Assembly: GCA_964439135.1 (NCBI GenBank)
Contig: CAYTNN010000114.1
Location: 1 to 14,548, forward strand
Source of the DNA: JAFGPJ01 sp964439135
Lineage (GTDB): Bacteria; Planctomycetota; Phycisphaerae; Sedimentisphaerales; Anaerobacaceae
Reading direction: 5' to 3'
DNA: 14,548 nt
The notes beneath the pieces are model-generated. The model ran no database searches, was not told the origin of the DNA, and saw only the letters and a program-made list of their open reading frames with translations. This document shows positions 5,919 to 13,448 of the stretch, piece after piece; positions within the stretch are counted from its first letter, which is position 1, and every line of letters starts with the position of its first letter. The position numbers and the translations under genes were made by a program.

Positions 5919-7068
5919 TTAAATAAACAATATGCGTGAAGGTTCTGCCTTCCTTAATAATTCCCTTGGAGTCGAACAGCGTAAACGTAAATTTAAGCGC
6001 CCGCCCAAGTCCCGGAATTTGGTCAAACCGGCTTTCATTTAACAATTCCTGAAGCATACGGAATTTTTCACGGCCTTCCTCCGTTCCGGGATCATATCTA
6101 AATTCCCCACCAAGCACTACATCACCATAAGGAGGATAAGGATACAACACTCCTGGAATCTGTTTAGGATCCAGCCTACTTAAGTTGGGATCCAAAAAAA
6201 AGTCTGTATCCAAGAAATCGCCGTTGCGATCCGGATCAACCTCCGGCACCCAACGCTGCTGAGCATCATACCAGCCCTGAATTTTGAACTCACCCACGCC
6301 CTCACAAAGAAGCATGTGAATCGAATCCGGATTAGCCGGATCAACAATCGAACCCCTGTTCCTGACTACATTAGTAAGACTGGTATTCGCAACATTAACA
6401 TCGCTTATAACAGAGAGCATATTCGGCTTGTTCGGCTCACTTTTATCATATTCATTTATCACCCAGGGTATATTCTTCCATGCTTCTAAAGATATCTTGT
6501 CGTACTCACGGCGGTTATTCCAATCGTACCAATCCTGGTCAGTCCCTGCGAATATAGCTGGCCTCGGAAAATCAGCAAGACCAGTAACCGGATCAGCAGT
6601 TAGTATATGCTGGTTTCTTGCAAGCATCCGTCTTTGAGGTTCTTGCTGAACTGCCCTGATCGGATTGCCGGAAGGCCTATTTGCAAGCATATAACTGATT
6701 CTGGCAATGTTGCCGCGAACCATCGGACTGACTCCGTAAGATTGAAAATCTCCATCTGCGAAAAATATTATCCGATCGAATCTTACATACGAATTAGGAT
6801 CGACAGGATTAGCACCGGGCTTTGCTTTCGCCACCCAGACTACGAAAATTTCACCATCCTTGCGAAGACCTTTGAAGTCGGCGTTGAGCTGGTCGGTAAT
6901 AGCTCGCAGTTTCTGCATAATTTCAGCGTTCGCAATTGCAGTACGGTGAGCATCGATGCTGACTCTGAAAATCACGCTCGCAAAGGACAGAACAACGGCT
7001 AAAATCCCAATAGCGACAATAAGCTCAATTAACGTAAAAGCTTTATATGTTCTTAGTCTATATTTCAT
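5911..7068 (-). CDS. gspJ: Type II secretion minor pseudopilin GspJ (PilW-like)
   Basis: This 385-residue protein begins with a short basic leader and a class III signal, 'RTYKA' before 'FTLIELIVAIGILAVVLSF'. Cleavage is expected after Ala10, with Phe at +1 and Glu at +5 (residue 15). Ala instead of the usual Gly at -1 is tolerated by prepilin peptidases but is less common. The rest is a long periplasmic beta-rich domain, larger than the roughly 200 residues of classic GspJ. Its place between gspI and gspK and the N-terminal motif support the assignment over a generic prepilin. GspJ joins GspI and GspK in the tip complex of the pseudopilus. Only a weak purine run (AAAGAA) precedes the start. 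A 67-base gap to gspI holds nothing else I can recognise. Confidence 0.85.
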   Translation of the reverse strand: MKYRLRTYKAFTLIELIVAIGILAVVLSFASVIFRVSIDAHRTAIANAEIMQKLRAITDQLNADFKGLRKDGEIFVVWVAKAKPGANPVDPNSYVRFDRIIFFADGDFQSYGVSPMVRGNIARISYMLANRPSGNPIRAVQQEPQRRMLARNQHILTADPVTGLADFPRPAIFAGTDQDWYDWNNRREYDKISLEAWKNIPWVINEYDKSEPNKPNMLSVISDVNVANTSLTNVVRNRGSIVDPANPDSIHMLLCEGVGEFKIQGWYDAQQRWVPEVDPDRNGDFLDTDFFLDPNLSRLDPKQIPGVLYPYPPYGDVVLGGEFRYDPGTEEGREKFRMLQELLNESRFDQIPGLGRALKFTFTLFDSKGIIKEGRTFTHIVYLND

Positions 7069-7135
7069 TATTCTTTGATCAACGGATATTCTTCAACCGT
7101 ACCAACATCTTCGATAAATCACTTAAATTCTGCGG

Positions 7136-7894
7136 TTAAAATCTGATCAGCTTTTGATATACCCCTATGCATGGATATCTGCCGCCACCCACAGGAGGTG
7201 GAATCACCCACACCGATCCGGACCAGGGTGTATCAATTTGGCCGGCCAGCAAAGGCCTGTCAAGCCGGATCATATTATTATCAGGTGGCGCATACCGTTC
7301 TAACACTCGATATATCCGCCCAGTCTCATTTTCAACTATCGTATAGCCATCGTTGATAAAAGTCTCCTTGCCTGCTTCTATCCGGAGAAAAATATCTCCG
7401 ACAGTACCGGTAACGCCAACGTTAACCAATCTCGGATACCAAATTGACAGATTAAACGGATCAACCGGACTACGATATTGGGTATTAGCACCTGTCTTTC
7501 TGCTGATAAAAACTGTCACCTGCACAAGCCGATTATCAGGATTAGAATACACCGGTCTGCATAAGGCGGACCAGTAGTAATGCTTCTCTGTCAATGTCCC
7601 TGTTGAAGGATACGCAAACTCGTAAAGAGGCGGTAACACAACATCATTAAAATCAGCGCAGGAAATTGTAGATAATCCTGACAACCAACCCGGGTTGGCG
7701 TTCCCGTATATTCTTACTTTTGCAAAAGCCTCGTCTGTTACTACCGCCGCTATGGTCCGCTCGGTTGAAATCGTCGAAAAATGAATACCCGTGAGGAACG
7801 TGCCGCTTATAAAAATCATCCCAACAGCCAGCGTGCCGACAGCCAGTAAAACCTCGGTAAGAGAAAAACCACTATATTGACGTATATTTCTCAT
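7136..7894 (-). CDS. gspI: Type II secretion minor pseudopilin GspI (PilV-like)
   Basis: The 252-residue product starts with 'RQYSG' before 'FSLTEVLLAVGTLAVGM', a prepilin site after Gly9 with Glu at +5 (residue 14). The 'TEVLLAVGTLAVGM' helix is typical of the PilV/GspI group. The C-terminal domain is exported and about twice the size of a usual GspI. Four cysteines in the mature part (in 'TISCADF', 'SALCRPV', 'RYPCIGV' and nearby) could form disulfides, which is inference. It starts 7 bases after the gspH stop without a clear ribosome-binding site, which suggests translational coupling. It should help nucleate the pseudopilus tip with GspJ and GspK. Confidence 0.83.
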   Translation of the reverse strand: MRNIRQYSGFSLTEVLLAVGTLAVGMIFISGTFLTGIHFSTISTERTIAAVVTDEAFAKVRIYGNANPGWLSGLSTISCADFNDVVLPPLYEFAYPSTGTLTEKHYYWSALCRPVYSNPDNRLVQVTVFISRKTGANTQYRSPVDPFNLSIWYPRLVNVGVTGTVGDIFLRIEAGKETFINDGYTIVENETGRIYRVLERYAPPDNNMIRLDRPLLAGQIDTPWSGSVWVIPPPVGGGRYPCIGVYQKLIRF

Positions 7895-7901
7895 AAACTT
7901 G

Positions 7902-8714
7902 TCAATCCGGTAAAATCATCGTTCCCGTATAAGGATTTATATAAATCCTGTCCAGAGTTCTCTGTGCCAAATAACCCGACCACGCGGTGCCCATTCCGCG
8001 GGCCTGTTCGAGTTTATCCTTTTCATAAATAATGACGAAGCTGTTTCGGCTCAATTCCGCCCCCAAACCCATTGCAGGGTAGTCGTCCTGAATAAACATA
8101 CCCACGTCGTAATTGTTTATATTCTCAAGAGAATTAAAAACATCATCCAGGGAGATTTTATTAGAAGTTCCATTATCCGGCTGGTAAATACCATCACGAT
8201 TTCTCACTCGGACATCGTGAATAACCAACTTACCGGACGGCGAGAACATGATAGAAAAAGTCGTCGTGTCTCTGAGGACATCATCATTATTAATCTCAAC
8301 ATCATCATTAATAATGCCATCTCCCGGAGTATTAAACAGGCCGGGATTATATCTCAAATCCACAACGCCAACCGTCTCAGGCAACTTTATCGGTTTGACG
8401 CCTTTGACAGCTCTAAAACCAATTGTCAGATTGCCCATCCTGCCCGGCTCTTCGTGCACTATAAAGATCATGTATTGATTGCCCGCCGAATCCTGCTGGA
8501 AACGTATGCCGGCATAACTTTGTTCTTTCGCGGCGATAGCACGGGCCGAAGCAAGCGCGGTGCTTATCAGAGTCTTTGCGCCGCTGCTCGACTCGAACGA
8601 GTTCAGAAGTGCGCGTATAGCAGGCAATCCGAAACCGACAAGCAGTGCTATAGTTGCGATAACAACCACCATCTCAGGCAATGTAAGACCGGATTTTTTT
8701 GATCTCGTTCTCAT
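7902..8714 (-). CDS. gspH: Type II secretion minor pseudopilin GspH (FimT-like)
   Basis: This 270-residue protein has the leader 'RSKKSG' before 'LTLPEMVVVIATIALLVGFGLPAI', with cleavage after Gly9 and Glu at +5 (residue 14). The following 'SARAIAAKEQSYAGIRFQ' and 'FSIMFSPSGKLV' segments match the beta-rich GspH/FimT domain, in which 'F.F.P.G' is a recurring element. It is longer than the roughly 170 residues of classic GspH because of an insert between about 110 and 250. It starts 2 bases after the gspG stop with no ribosome-binding site, so it is probably translated by coupling. It links the GspI-J-K tip to the GspG shaft. Confidence 0.83.
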   Translation of the reverse strand: MRTRSKKSGLTLPEMVVVIATIALLVGFGLPAIRALLNSFESSSGAKTLISTALASARAIAAKEQSYAGIRFQQDSAGNQYMIFIVHEEPGRMGNLTIGFRAVKGVKPIKLPETVGVVDLRYNPGLFNTPGDGIINDDVEINNDDVLRDTTTFSIMFSPSGKLVIHDVRVRNRDGIYQPDNGTSNKISLDDVFNSLENINNYDVGMFIQDDYPAMGLGAELSRNSFVIIYEKDKLEQARGMGTAWSGYLAQRTLDRIYINPYTGTMILPD

Positions 8715-8716
8715 TT

Positions 8717-9244
8717 TTATCTGTTCGTTATATCATCGCCGCTGATCACGTCATCAGGAGTGCCAAACTGGCCATCTATCCCTGGTGAACTAAACACCTT
8801 GTCCGGCCCTGCTGATACAAGCTCCGGGAAACTATCGCCGGGGACATATCTATAGTCCAACGGTGTTCCCCACGGATCGTATATCTCAGGTACTGGCGGT
8901 ACAGTCCCCGTATCGACATTGTGCTTTATTAACGAATCGCTGACTTTTTCCAATATCTTCCGAGAACTCGGTATTGAGTAAAGCTCTCCATAAAGAAATT
9001 CCGAATGTGCCGCTGCACTCGTAAAATCCTTTACAGGCTGTCCGGGAAAATCCCCTTGAAATTCTTTATACTCCTCCAATGCACCTTCCAGCAGAGCGAA
9101 GGTACTCTCGACGCCCTTCTCTTTGGCCTGATTATCAATACGGCTGGCAATGCCGATGACCATTGTCGCCAGCAGCGTAATCAAAGCCACTACAATCAGC
9201 ATCTCGACAAGGCTTAAACCATGCTTGTATCTGCGAGTATTCAT
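8717..9244 (-). CDS. gspG: Major pseudopilin GspG
   Basis: The 175-residue protein has 'RRYKHG' before 'LSLVEMLIVVALITLLATMVIG', with cleavage after Gly9 and Glu at +5 (residue 14). The C-terminal half carries the GspG signature 'YDPWGTPLDYRYVPGDSFP', then 'ELVSAGPDK' and 'GQFGTPDDVISGDDITNR'. In the family the latter acidic loop binds the Ca2+ needed for a stable major pseudopilin. Size and motifs are close to classic GspG, so this is the best candidate for the pseudopilus shaft subunit. The two larger upstream paralogues share only its N-terminal helix and the acidic C-terminal loop. No clear ribosome-binding site precedes the ATG, and the gap to the upstream gene is 35 bases. Confidence 0.93.
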   Translation of the reverse strand: MNTRRYKHGLSLVEMLIVVALITLLATMVIGIASRIDNQAKEKGVESTFALLEGALEEYKEFQGDFPGQPVKDFTSAAAHSEFLYGELYSIPSSRKILEKVSDSLIKHNVDTGTVPPVPEIYDPWGTPLDYRYVPGDSFPELVSAGPDKVFSSPGIDGQFGTPDDVISGDDITNR

Positions 9245-9279
9245 AGCTTTAGCACGCTCAATGGGGTGTGGATGGGAGT

Positions 9280-10149
9280 TTAGTTTCCAAAATTGCGAAT
9301 GTCGTCGCCTGTCCCGTAAATACCATCCGCCCCCGCCGAAATCAATATGTAAGAATCGGGCCTGTAAGGCCAGACCTTCGCTGTTATCTTCGGATCCTGG
9401 ATGTACCCGACTATTCCGTCTGTGCTACTATCAGTTCCGTAGAAGAACTCATCCCGATTGCTGTAAGGAGGAGGAACAGGACCGGCTCCAAATGGATGTC
9501 CTTTACCGTCTGCCGCTTCCTTTAGCCCAACAATAGCATCATTGTCGTTAACATTGTAAATTCCCTTTATTTCGCTGGAACTGTTCGCCCTGTAATAAAG
9601 AATCGGAGCTCCTGCCTTCGAAGTTGTTCCGCCTGGTAGTGTTACTTGTACAGCGTTAAACACATCGCAGAGGACATTAGTATTGGCCGCTAAGGAGCCG
9701 GTGCCGGTTTTCCAAAAGATACTGCCTAATGTGAACACATTTGTGGTTGCATTCTCCAGATACGGTCCTTTTCTCTGGCCAAAAAGGATGGCGTTAGAAG
9801 AATCGTACACAAAAACTCCGGCTCTGTTAGTTCCATCAGACGTAAAATCTGAGTTCGGGTGAAATCCCAGCAAGTCCCAGCCAAGAAGCGCTTCGGCGAG
9901 TTTTTGAGCACCGCAGTAATCACCAGTAAACACCTCCGGTGTCCAGTTAGACGGTGGATAATTGCCGTAGTCGTTCTTGAAAGCGGCCAGAGCCAGCTCA
10001 ATAGTGGCAAACTGGGCTTTTTGCTTTGTCTCTTTCGCCATTTTTTTCACTGCACTCAGAGAAGGGAGAAGCAGCCCGACCAACAGGGCTATAATTCCCA
10101 GAACGATCAACAACTCGATAATCGTAATACCCGTTTTTTTACGTTCCAC
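9280..10149 (-). CDS. Large GspG-like pseudopilin, downstream copy
   Basis: The 289-residue product starts with 'ERKKTG' before 'ITIIELLIVLGIIALLVGLLLPSL', a prepilin site after Gly7 with Ile at +1 and Glu at +5 (residue 12). It ends with 'YILISAGADGIYGTGDDIRNF', the GspG-type acidic calcium loop. The middle contains 'QKAQFATIELALAAFKNDYGNYPPS', then 'DYCGAQKLAEALLGWDLLGFHP' and 'APILYYRAN'. All these are shared in order with the protein at 11106-12026, so the two are clear paralogues. It lacks the 'DPWGTP' segment of true GspG and is about 110 residues longer. The start is GTG, chosen because AAGGAG sits 5 bases upstream and the prepilin leader must be short. Its role could be an alternative shaft or tip subunit. 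Confidence 0.87.
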   Translation of the reverse strand: MERKKTGITIIELLIVLGIIALLVGLLLPSLSAVKKMAKETKQKAQFATIELALAAFKNDYGNYPPSNWTPEVFTGDYCGAQKLAEALLGWDLLGFHPNSDFTSDGTNRAGVFVYDSSNAILFGQRKGPYLENATTNVFTLGSIFWKTGTGSLAANTNVLCDVFNAVQVTLPGGTTSKAGAPILYYRANSSSEIKGIYNVNDNDAIVGLKEAADGKGHPFGAGPVPPPYSNRDEFFYGTDSSTDGIVGYIQDPKITAKVWPYRPDSYILISAGADGIYGTGDDIRNFGN

Positions 10150-10154
10150 AGCTA

Positions 10155-10160
10155 CTCCTT
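10155..10160 (-). promoter_or_regulatory. Ribosome-binding site fixing a GTG start
   Basis: AAGGAG directly follows the TAA stop of the dockerin gene (10161-10163) and lies 5 bases before GTG at 10149. No ATG is available nearby that would leave a prepilin leader, so this site decides the start of the downstream large pseudopilin. Confidence 0.75.
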
Positions 10161-11006
10161 TTAATATCCGTTACCGTTAACGGCACTAACTTCCTGCTGC
10201 TCTTGAAAGCTCCTTAGGAGCCAGTTGTCGGCAAGAATCGCCAGGTCGAAGAAATTGATAGTGCCATAGCCGGCTAAATCATCATCACGAAACAGATTAT
10301 GTTTGTCATCAGACTCCACCTCAAGCAGCCATACATCCGTTACCTGTTTCAGGTCGTTCGCATCGACAAAGCAATCACGGTTGAAATCCCCGGCCAAAAG
10401 ACCGCCGCCGCCACAATATATCACGCAATTGACCGAATCCCACCAAACACGGTAAAACTCGAAAAATCCATCTGCCGTATCCACATTTATTCTCAAACCG
10501 AATGACAATTTGTGCGGGTTTTCATCCCTGTACTTGTCCTCAACGGTATAACTTTGGCCGGCATATACTCCTCTTATATCCGAGCTTGCACTGTTCGGCT
10601 CCCAAACCACCTCGTCATCGATCAGCATAACCGCAGTTGCGTTATTCGGGTCCCAAAGCCCCATATAGGTTTCCAGTTTTAAGTCAAACGTAATCTCATT
10701 CACATCGTCCAGAAAAACGTCCTGAGAAAGTATCGCTGCATCATTGGCGTCAAAGGCCGTAAACCACTGCGAAGACAAAGACAGGCTGAATCTGCCATCC
10801 GTTGACCACGATGTCTCTGTTTTTCCCGTGAACTTACCCGAAGGCACATTGACATCCCAGCCGTTCGGTTCCTGCGCTGTGATATCATTTATCGTGCCGT
10901 CGTCTTCGAAACTCCCGTTGACAATCTCACAAACGCCGGCTTGTGCCGAACCGGCTGCGAACAGCATCAACATCGTCGCCCCAATAGCTATTAAGTTTCT
11001 CATCAT
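10161..11006 (-). CDS. Secreted dockerin-type protein inside the secretion operon
   Basis: The 281-residue protein has a signal peptide (MMRN, a hydrophobic run, cleavage after Ala-Gln-Ala at about 23). A beta-sandwich-like domain follows, with 'IVNGSFEDDG' and 'PNGWDV' (28-52), resembling carbohydrate-binding modules of the CBM4/DUF642 style. A glycine run (199-202) leads to a dockerin at about 205-264. Its first calcium loop is 'GDFNRDCFVDANDLKQV' (Asp207, Asn209, Asp211, Asp215, Asp218), with Cys212 where Gly is usual. The second is 'DLAGYGTINFFDLAILADNWL'. An upstream in-frame ATG at 11081 exists, but AAGGAG at 11013-11018 and the signal peptide decide for 11006 (11003 is equally possible). 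No enzyme motif is present. Its place between two paralogous pseudopilins suggests a cargo or surface partner of this system. A cohesin partner is not in the window. Confidence 0.85.
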   Translation of the reverse strand: MMRNLIAIGATMLMLFAAGSAQAGVCEIVNGSFEDDGTINDITAQEPNGWDVNVPSGKFTGKTETSWSTDGRFSLSLSSQWFTAFDANDAAILSQDVFLDDVNEITFDLKLETYMGLWDPNNATAVMLIDDEVVWEPNSASSDIRGVYAGQSYTVEDKYRDENPHKLSFGLRINVDTADGFFEFYRVWWDSVNCVIYCGGGGLLAGDFNRDCFVDANDLKQVTDVWLLEVESDDKHNLFRDDDLAGYGTINFFDLAILADNWLLRSFQEQQEVSAVNGNGY

Positions 11007-11012
11007 TATTTT

Positions 11013-11018
11013 CTCCTT
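11013..11018 (-). promoter_or_regulatory. Ribosome-binding site deciding the dockerin gene start
   Basis: AAGGAG lies 6 bases before ATG at 11006 and 9 before ATG at 11003. It rules out the upstream ATG at 11081, which would add 25 residues in front of a complete signal peptide. The 99-base gap to the upstream pseudopilin contains only a weak 5-bp stem (GTGCA/TGCAC). Confidence 0.75.
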
Positions 11019-11105
11019 CTCCACCCCCACTCCATACTTTCGGTCAAAAGAACTTCCGGCAGTGCAGTTTCGGATGCACACATCTATTACCGATCGAGCA
11101 GCTTG

Positions 11106-12026
11106 CTAATTTTGTTGTTGTTCTCGATATCTCCAATCAAAATTACAGATATCATCAGGCGTGCCGTACTCGCCATCGCTGCCGGCTGAAATCAAAATAT
11201 ACGTATCTGCACGATAAGGTCTAACCGCCGCCCTGACCGTCGCTAACACTTTATCGTTCGTTGTGTTCATGTAGAACCTGTAGCCCGGTGCCGGGTTGCT
11301 GGGATCTATCGCAAGCCTGTGATGTCCACCTTCAGGCGGTGGGTCGAATGGCTTACCAAGCTTGACTAATTTATCATTGTCTCTGTAATCGTAAATATTC
11401 TGAGGATTATCCGGATTATCGATATCATGCAGAATGTTGGCTGTATTTGCCTTATAATAAAGGATGGGCATACCAACCTTCTTGCCTGATTGAAGGTGCG
11501 TAACACGCCTGAATACATCGCATAAAACTAAGTTTTCGCCTGCATAAGGACCTGTTTGTTCATAGAGATCCATCAACTGATAAGCATTAGCGTTTTCAAG
11601 CGGCAGATACGGGCCTTTCCTGGCGCTCAAACTATTTGTGTATGCGATACCTGCTGATGACGGAGGATATAGATCGGTGCCTAAACCGCTCAAACCACTA
11701 CTATTGAATATCGAATCCGGATGAAAACCCATCAAATCCCGGCCCATCATGGCCTCGCAAAGCTTCATCGCGCCGCAGTAATCCACCCCGTCCGGATCCA
11801 CAGCATCAGAAGGAGGATAGCCGTCGAACTCACTATTAAAAAGTTCCAAAGCCGCTTCGATGCTGTGAAACTGCGCCTTTTGCTTGACGTCGTAGGCATA
11901 TTGCTTTACCTTGTTCAGCGCCGGAACAAGAAGACCGATGAGAATGACAATAATGCTCATAACGGTCAGCAACTCAACAATGGTAAATGCCGCTTCTCTA
12001 TTGGATTGTTTTACGTTTGACTTCAT
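11106..12026 (-). CDS. Large GspG-like pseudopilin, upstream copy
   Basis: This 306-residue protein has 'QSNREAA' before 'FTIVELLTVMSIIVILIGLLVPAL', with probable cleavage after Ala13 (Ala rather than Gly at -1), Phe at +1 and Glu at +5 (residue 18). The middle shows 'QKAQFHSIEAALELFNSEF', 'GYPPSDA', 'DYCGAMKLCEAMMGRDLMGFHP', 'KGPYLPLENA', 'VLCDVFRRV' and 'MPILYYKAN'. The end has the acidic loop 'ISAGSDGEYGTPDDICNF'. It parallels the 289-residue paralogue throughout. AAGGAG at 12034-12039, 7 bases before the ATG, makes this one of the better-initiated genes of the cluster. It follows gspF by 57 bases, the place where gspG normally stands. It is exported and membrane-anchored before assembly. 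Whether it or the 175-residue GspG is the main shaft subunit cannot be told from sequence. Confidence 0.88.
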   Translation of the reverse strand: MKSNVKQSNREAAFTIVELLTVMSIIVILIGLLVPALNKVKQYAYDVKQKAQFHSIEAALELFNSEFDGYPPSDAVDPDGVDYCGAMKLCEAMMGRDLMGFHPDSIFNSSGLSGLGTDLYPPSSAGIAYTNSLSARKGPYLPLENANAYQLMDLYEQTGPYAGENLVLCDVFRRVTHLQSGKKVGMPILYYKANTANILHDIDNPDNPQNIYDYRDNDKLVKLGKPFDPPPEGGHHRLAIDPSNPAPGYRFYMNTTNDKVLATVRAAVRPYRADTYILISAGSDGEYGTPDDICNFDWRYREQQQN

Positions 12027-12083
12027 TTTTTTTCTCCTTAATTTCTACTTTTCAATTAAACGTTCAATTTATTTCTTTGGTTT

Positions 12084-13382
12084 CTATGTGGCGCTCAGGC
12101 TCGTAATAATTCCTATCATGGGCAGGAATATTGCCAGGACGATAGTCATAACTATAGCGCCAAGCACAACGATCATAATCGGTTCGAGCATAGACATCAG
12201 CGAGGCCACCAGCACGTCGACCTGCTCGTCGTAATTGTCGGCAACTTTCAAAAGCATTTTGTCCAGGTCACCTGTCTCCTCACCCACGGCAACCATGTTG
12301 GAGACGATCAGGTCGACGGTTTTTGACTGCCGCAACGGCCCGGCAAAAGTATCACCCTGCCGGATGGAGTTGTGAACCCTGCCGAGCATGTTGGCAAAAA
12401 CCTCGTTACCCGCCGTCTCGCGAGTAACGTTGAGTGCATCAAGAATCGGCACACCGGCACTAATCAATGTCCCGAGCGTTCTTGTCCAGCGTGTCACTGA
12501 GACCCTGCTGCTTAGCTGGCCTACTACCGGCAGTTTCAATTTGATGCTGTCCAGAACAAATCTGCCCCCGCGAAATCTTCTTGTAAACCTGAGCAGGAAC
12601 ATTACTATAAACGGTATCGCTATCATAATGGCCCAGCCCCCGATCGGCACTCCGGATATTCGCAGATCAAAACCGGGCAAAATCGGACCCATTGCGATCC
12701 AGGCGCTTATACCCAGCACGATCTTGGTTATTTTTGGTAATTCCCCACCATCCGTCATTTCGGAAATGGCGGTCTCGAATGACGGCACCACGAAAAGCAT
12801 CAGGCCCAGGAGGATAAGAAACGCCGCCGTCAGAACGACTGCCGGATAAATCATCGCACTTTTAACACGGGATTTGAGTTTCTGGGCCTTTTCCATGAAG
12901 TCGGCCACACGCGAAAGGATCAGGTCAAGCACACCGCCGGTCTCGCCCGCCGCCACCATACTGCACAGCAGCCGATCAAAGGCCCTTGGGTGCCTGGCCA
13001 ATGCCTCCGAAAGCGTCGAGCCGCCTTCGATGTCATCGGCAACGTAGCCAATGACCTTCTTGAATGTCCCTGATCTTTGCTGTTCTTCAAGAATCCTTAG
13101 GGATCGTAGAATCGGCAGGCCCGCGTCCTGGAGAGTCGAAAGCTGTCGTGCAAACTGAGTTATGTTTTTGATTTTGACCCTGCCGCCGGCACCACGCCTT
13201 TTAGCGGGTTTTACACCTGCTCTTGCTCCCGCTTTTTTCGCCCCCCCACTGGCACGAACCTTCGTGGGAAAATATCCCATGTTTCGTATTTTGCTTATCG
13301 CTTCTTTCTGGCTGAGGGCTTCAATTTCGTCTTTTACTTCCACGCCCTGAGCATCCAGCGCCGAATATTGAAAAACAGGCAT
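12084..13382 (-). CDS. gspF: Type II secretion inner-membrane platform protein GspF (PilC-like)
   Basis: The 432-residue protein contains two GspF repeats. The first is at about 74-197 ('ITQFARQLSTLQDAGLPILRSL', 'MVAAGETGGVLDLIL', 'SAMIYPAVVL'). The second is at about 297-420 ('TRWTRTLGTLISAGVPILDAL', 'MVAVGEETGDLDKML', 'LEPIMIVVLGAIV'). Membrane segments are at about 181-200, somewhere in 221-264, and 403-424. The N-terminal 'PVFQYSALDAQGVEV' is typical of the family. An Ala/Lys/Arg/Gly-rich linker (45-70) separates it from the first repeat, and such a flexible basic linker is seen in many GspF/PilC. The protein couples ATPase motion of GspE to pseudopilin extraction from the membrane. The start is fixed by AAGGAG at 13392-13397, 9 bases upstream. 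It follows gspE by 66 bases. Confidence 0.95.
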   Translation of the reverse strand: MPVFQYSALDAQGVEVKDEIEALSQKEAISKIRNMGYFPTKVRASGGAKKAGARAGVKPAKRRGAGGRVKIKNITQFARQLSTLQDAGLPILRSLRILEEQQRSGTFKKVIGYVADDIEGGSTLSEALARHPRAFDRLLCSMVAAGETGGVLDLILSRVADFMEKAQKLKSRVKSAMIYPAVVLTAAFLILLGLMLFVVPSFETAISEMTDGGELPKITKIVLGISAWIAMGPILPGFDLRISGVPIGGWAIMIAIPFIVMFLLRFTRRFRGGRFVLDSIKLKLPVVGQLSSRVSVTRWTRTLGTLISAGVPILDALNVTRETAGNEVFANMLGRVHNSIRQGDTFAGPLRQSKTVDLIVSNMVAVGEETGDLDKMLLKVADNYDEQVDVLVASLMSMLEPIMIVVLGAIVMTIVLAIFLPMIGIITSLSAT

Positions 13383-13448
13383 CTTAAATAACTCCTTTGT
13401 ATTGGTGATTGGCTTTTAAGTTCCAATTAATAATGAATCAATTCTCCC

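Noticed and set aside
8217..8702. 161-codon plus-strand frame opposite gspH
   Set aside because: The opposite strand encodes a convincing GspH with prepilin signal; the plus frame has no recognisable motif or ribosome-binding site.
12388..12849. 153-codon plus-strand frame opposite gspF
   Set aside because: It is a shadow of the strongly conserved GspF coding sequence.
13398..13412. ATTGGTGATTGGC between gspE and gspF as another copy of the heptad repeat
   Set aside because: Only two loose units are present, the core AATCG is not kept, and there is no S23 gene or opposing arm.
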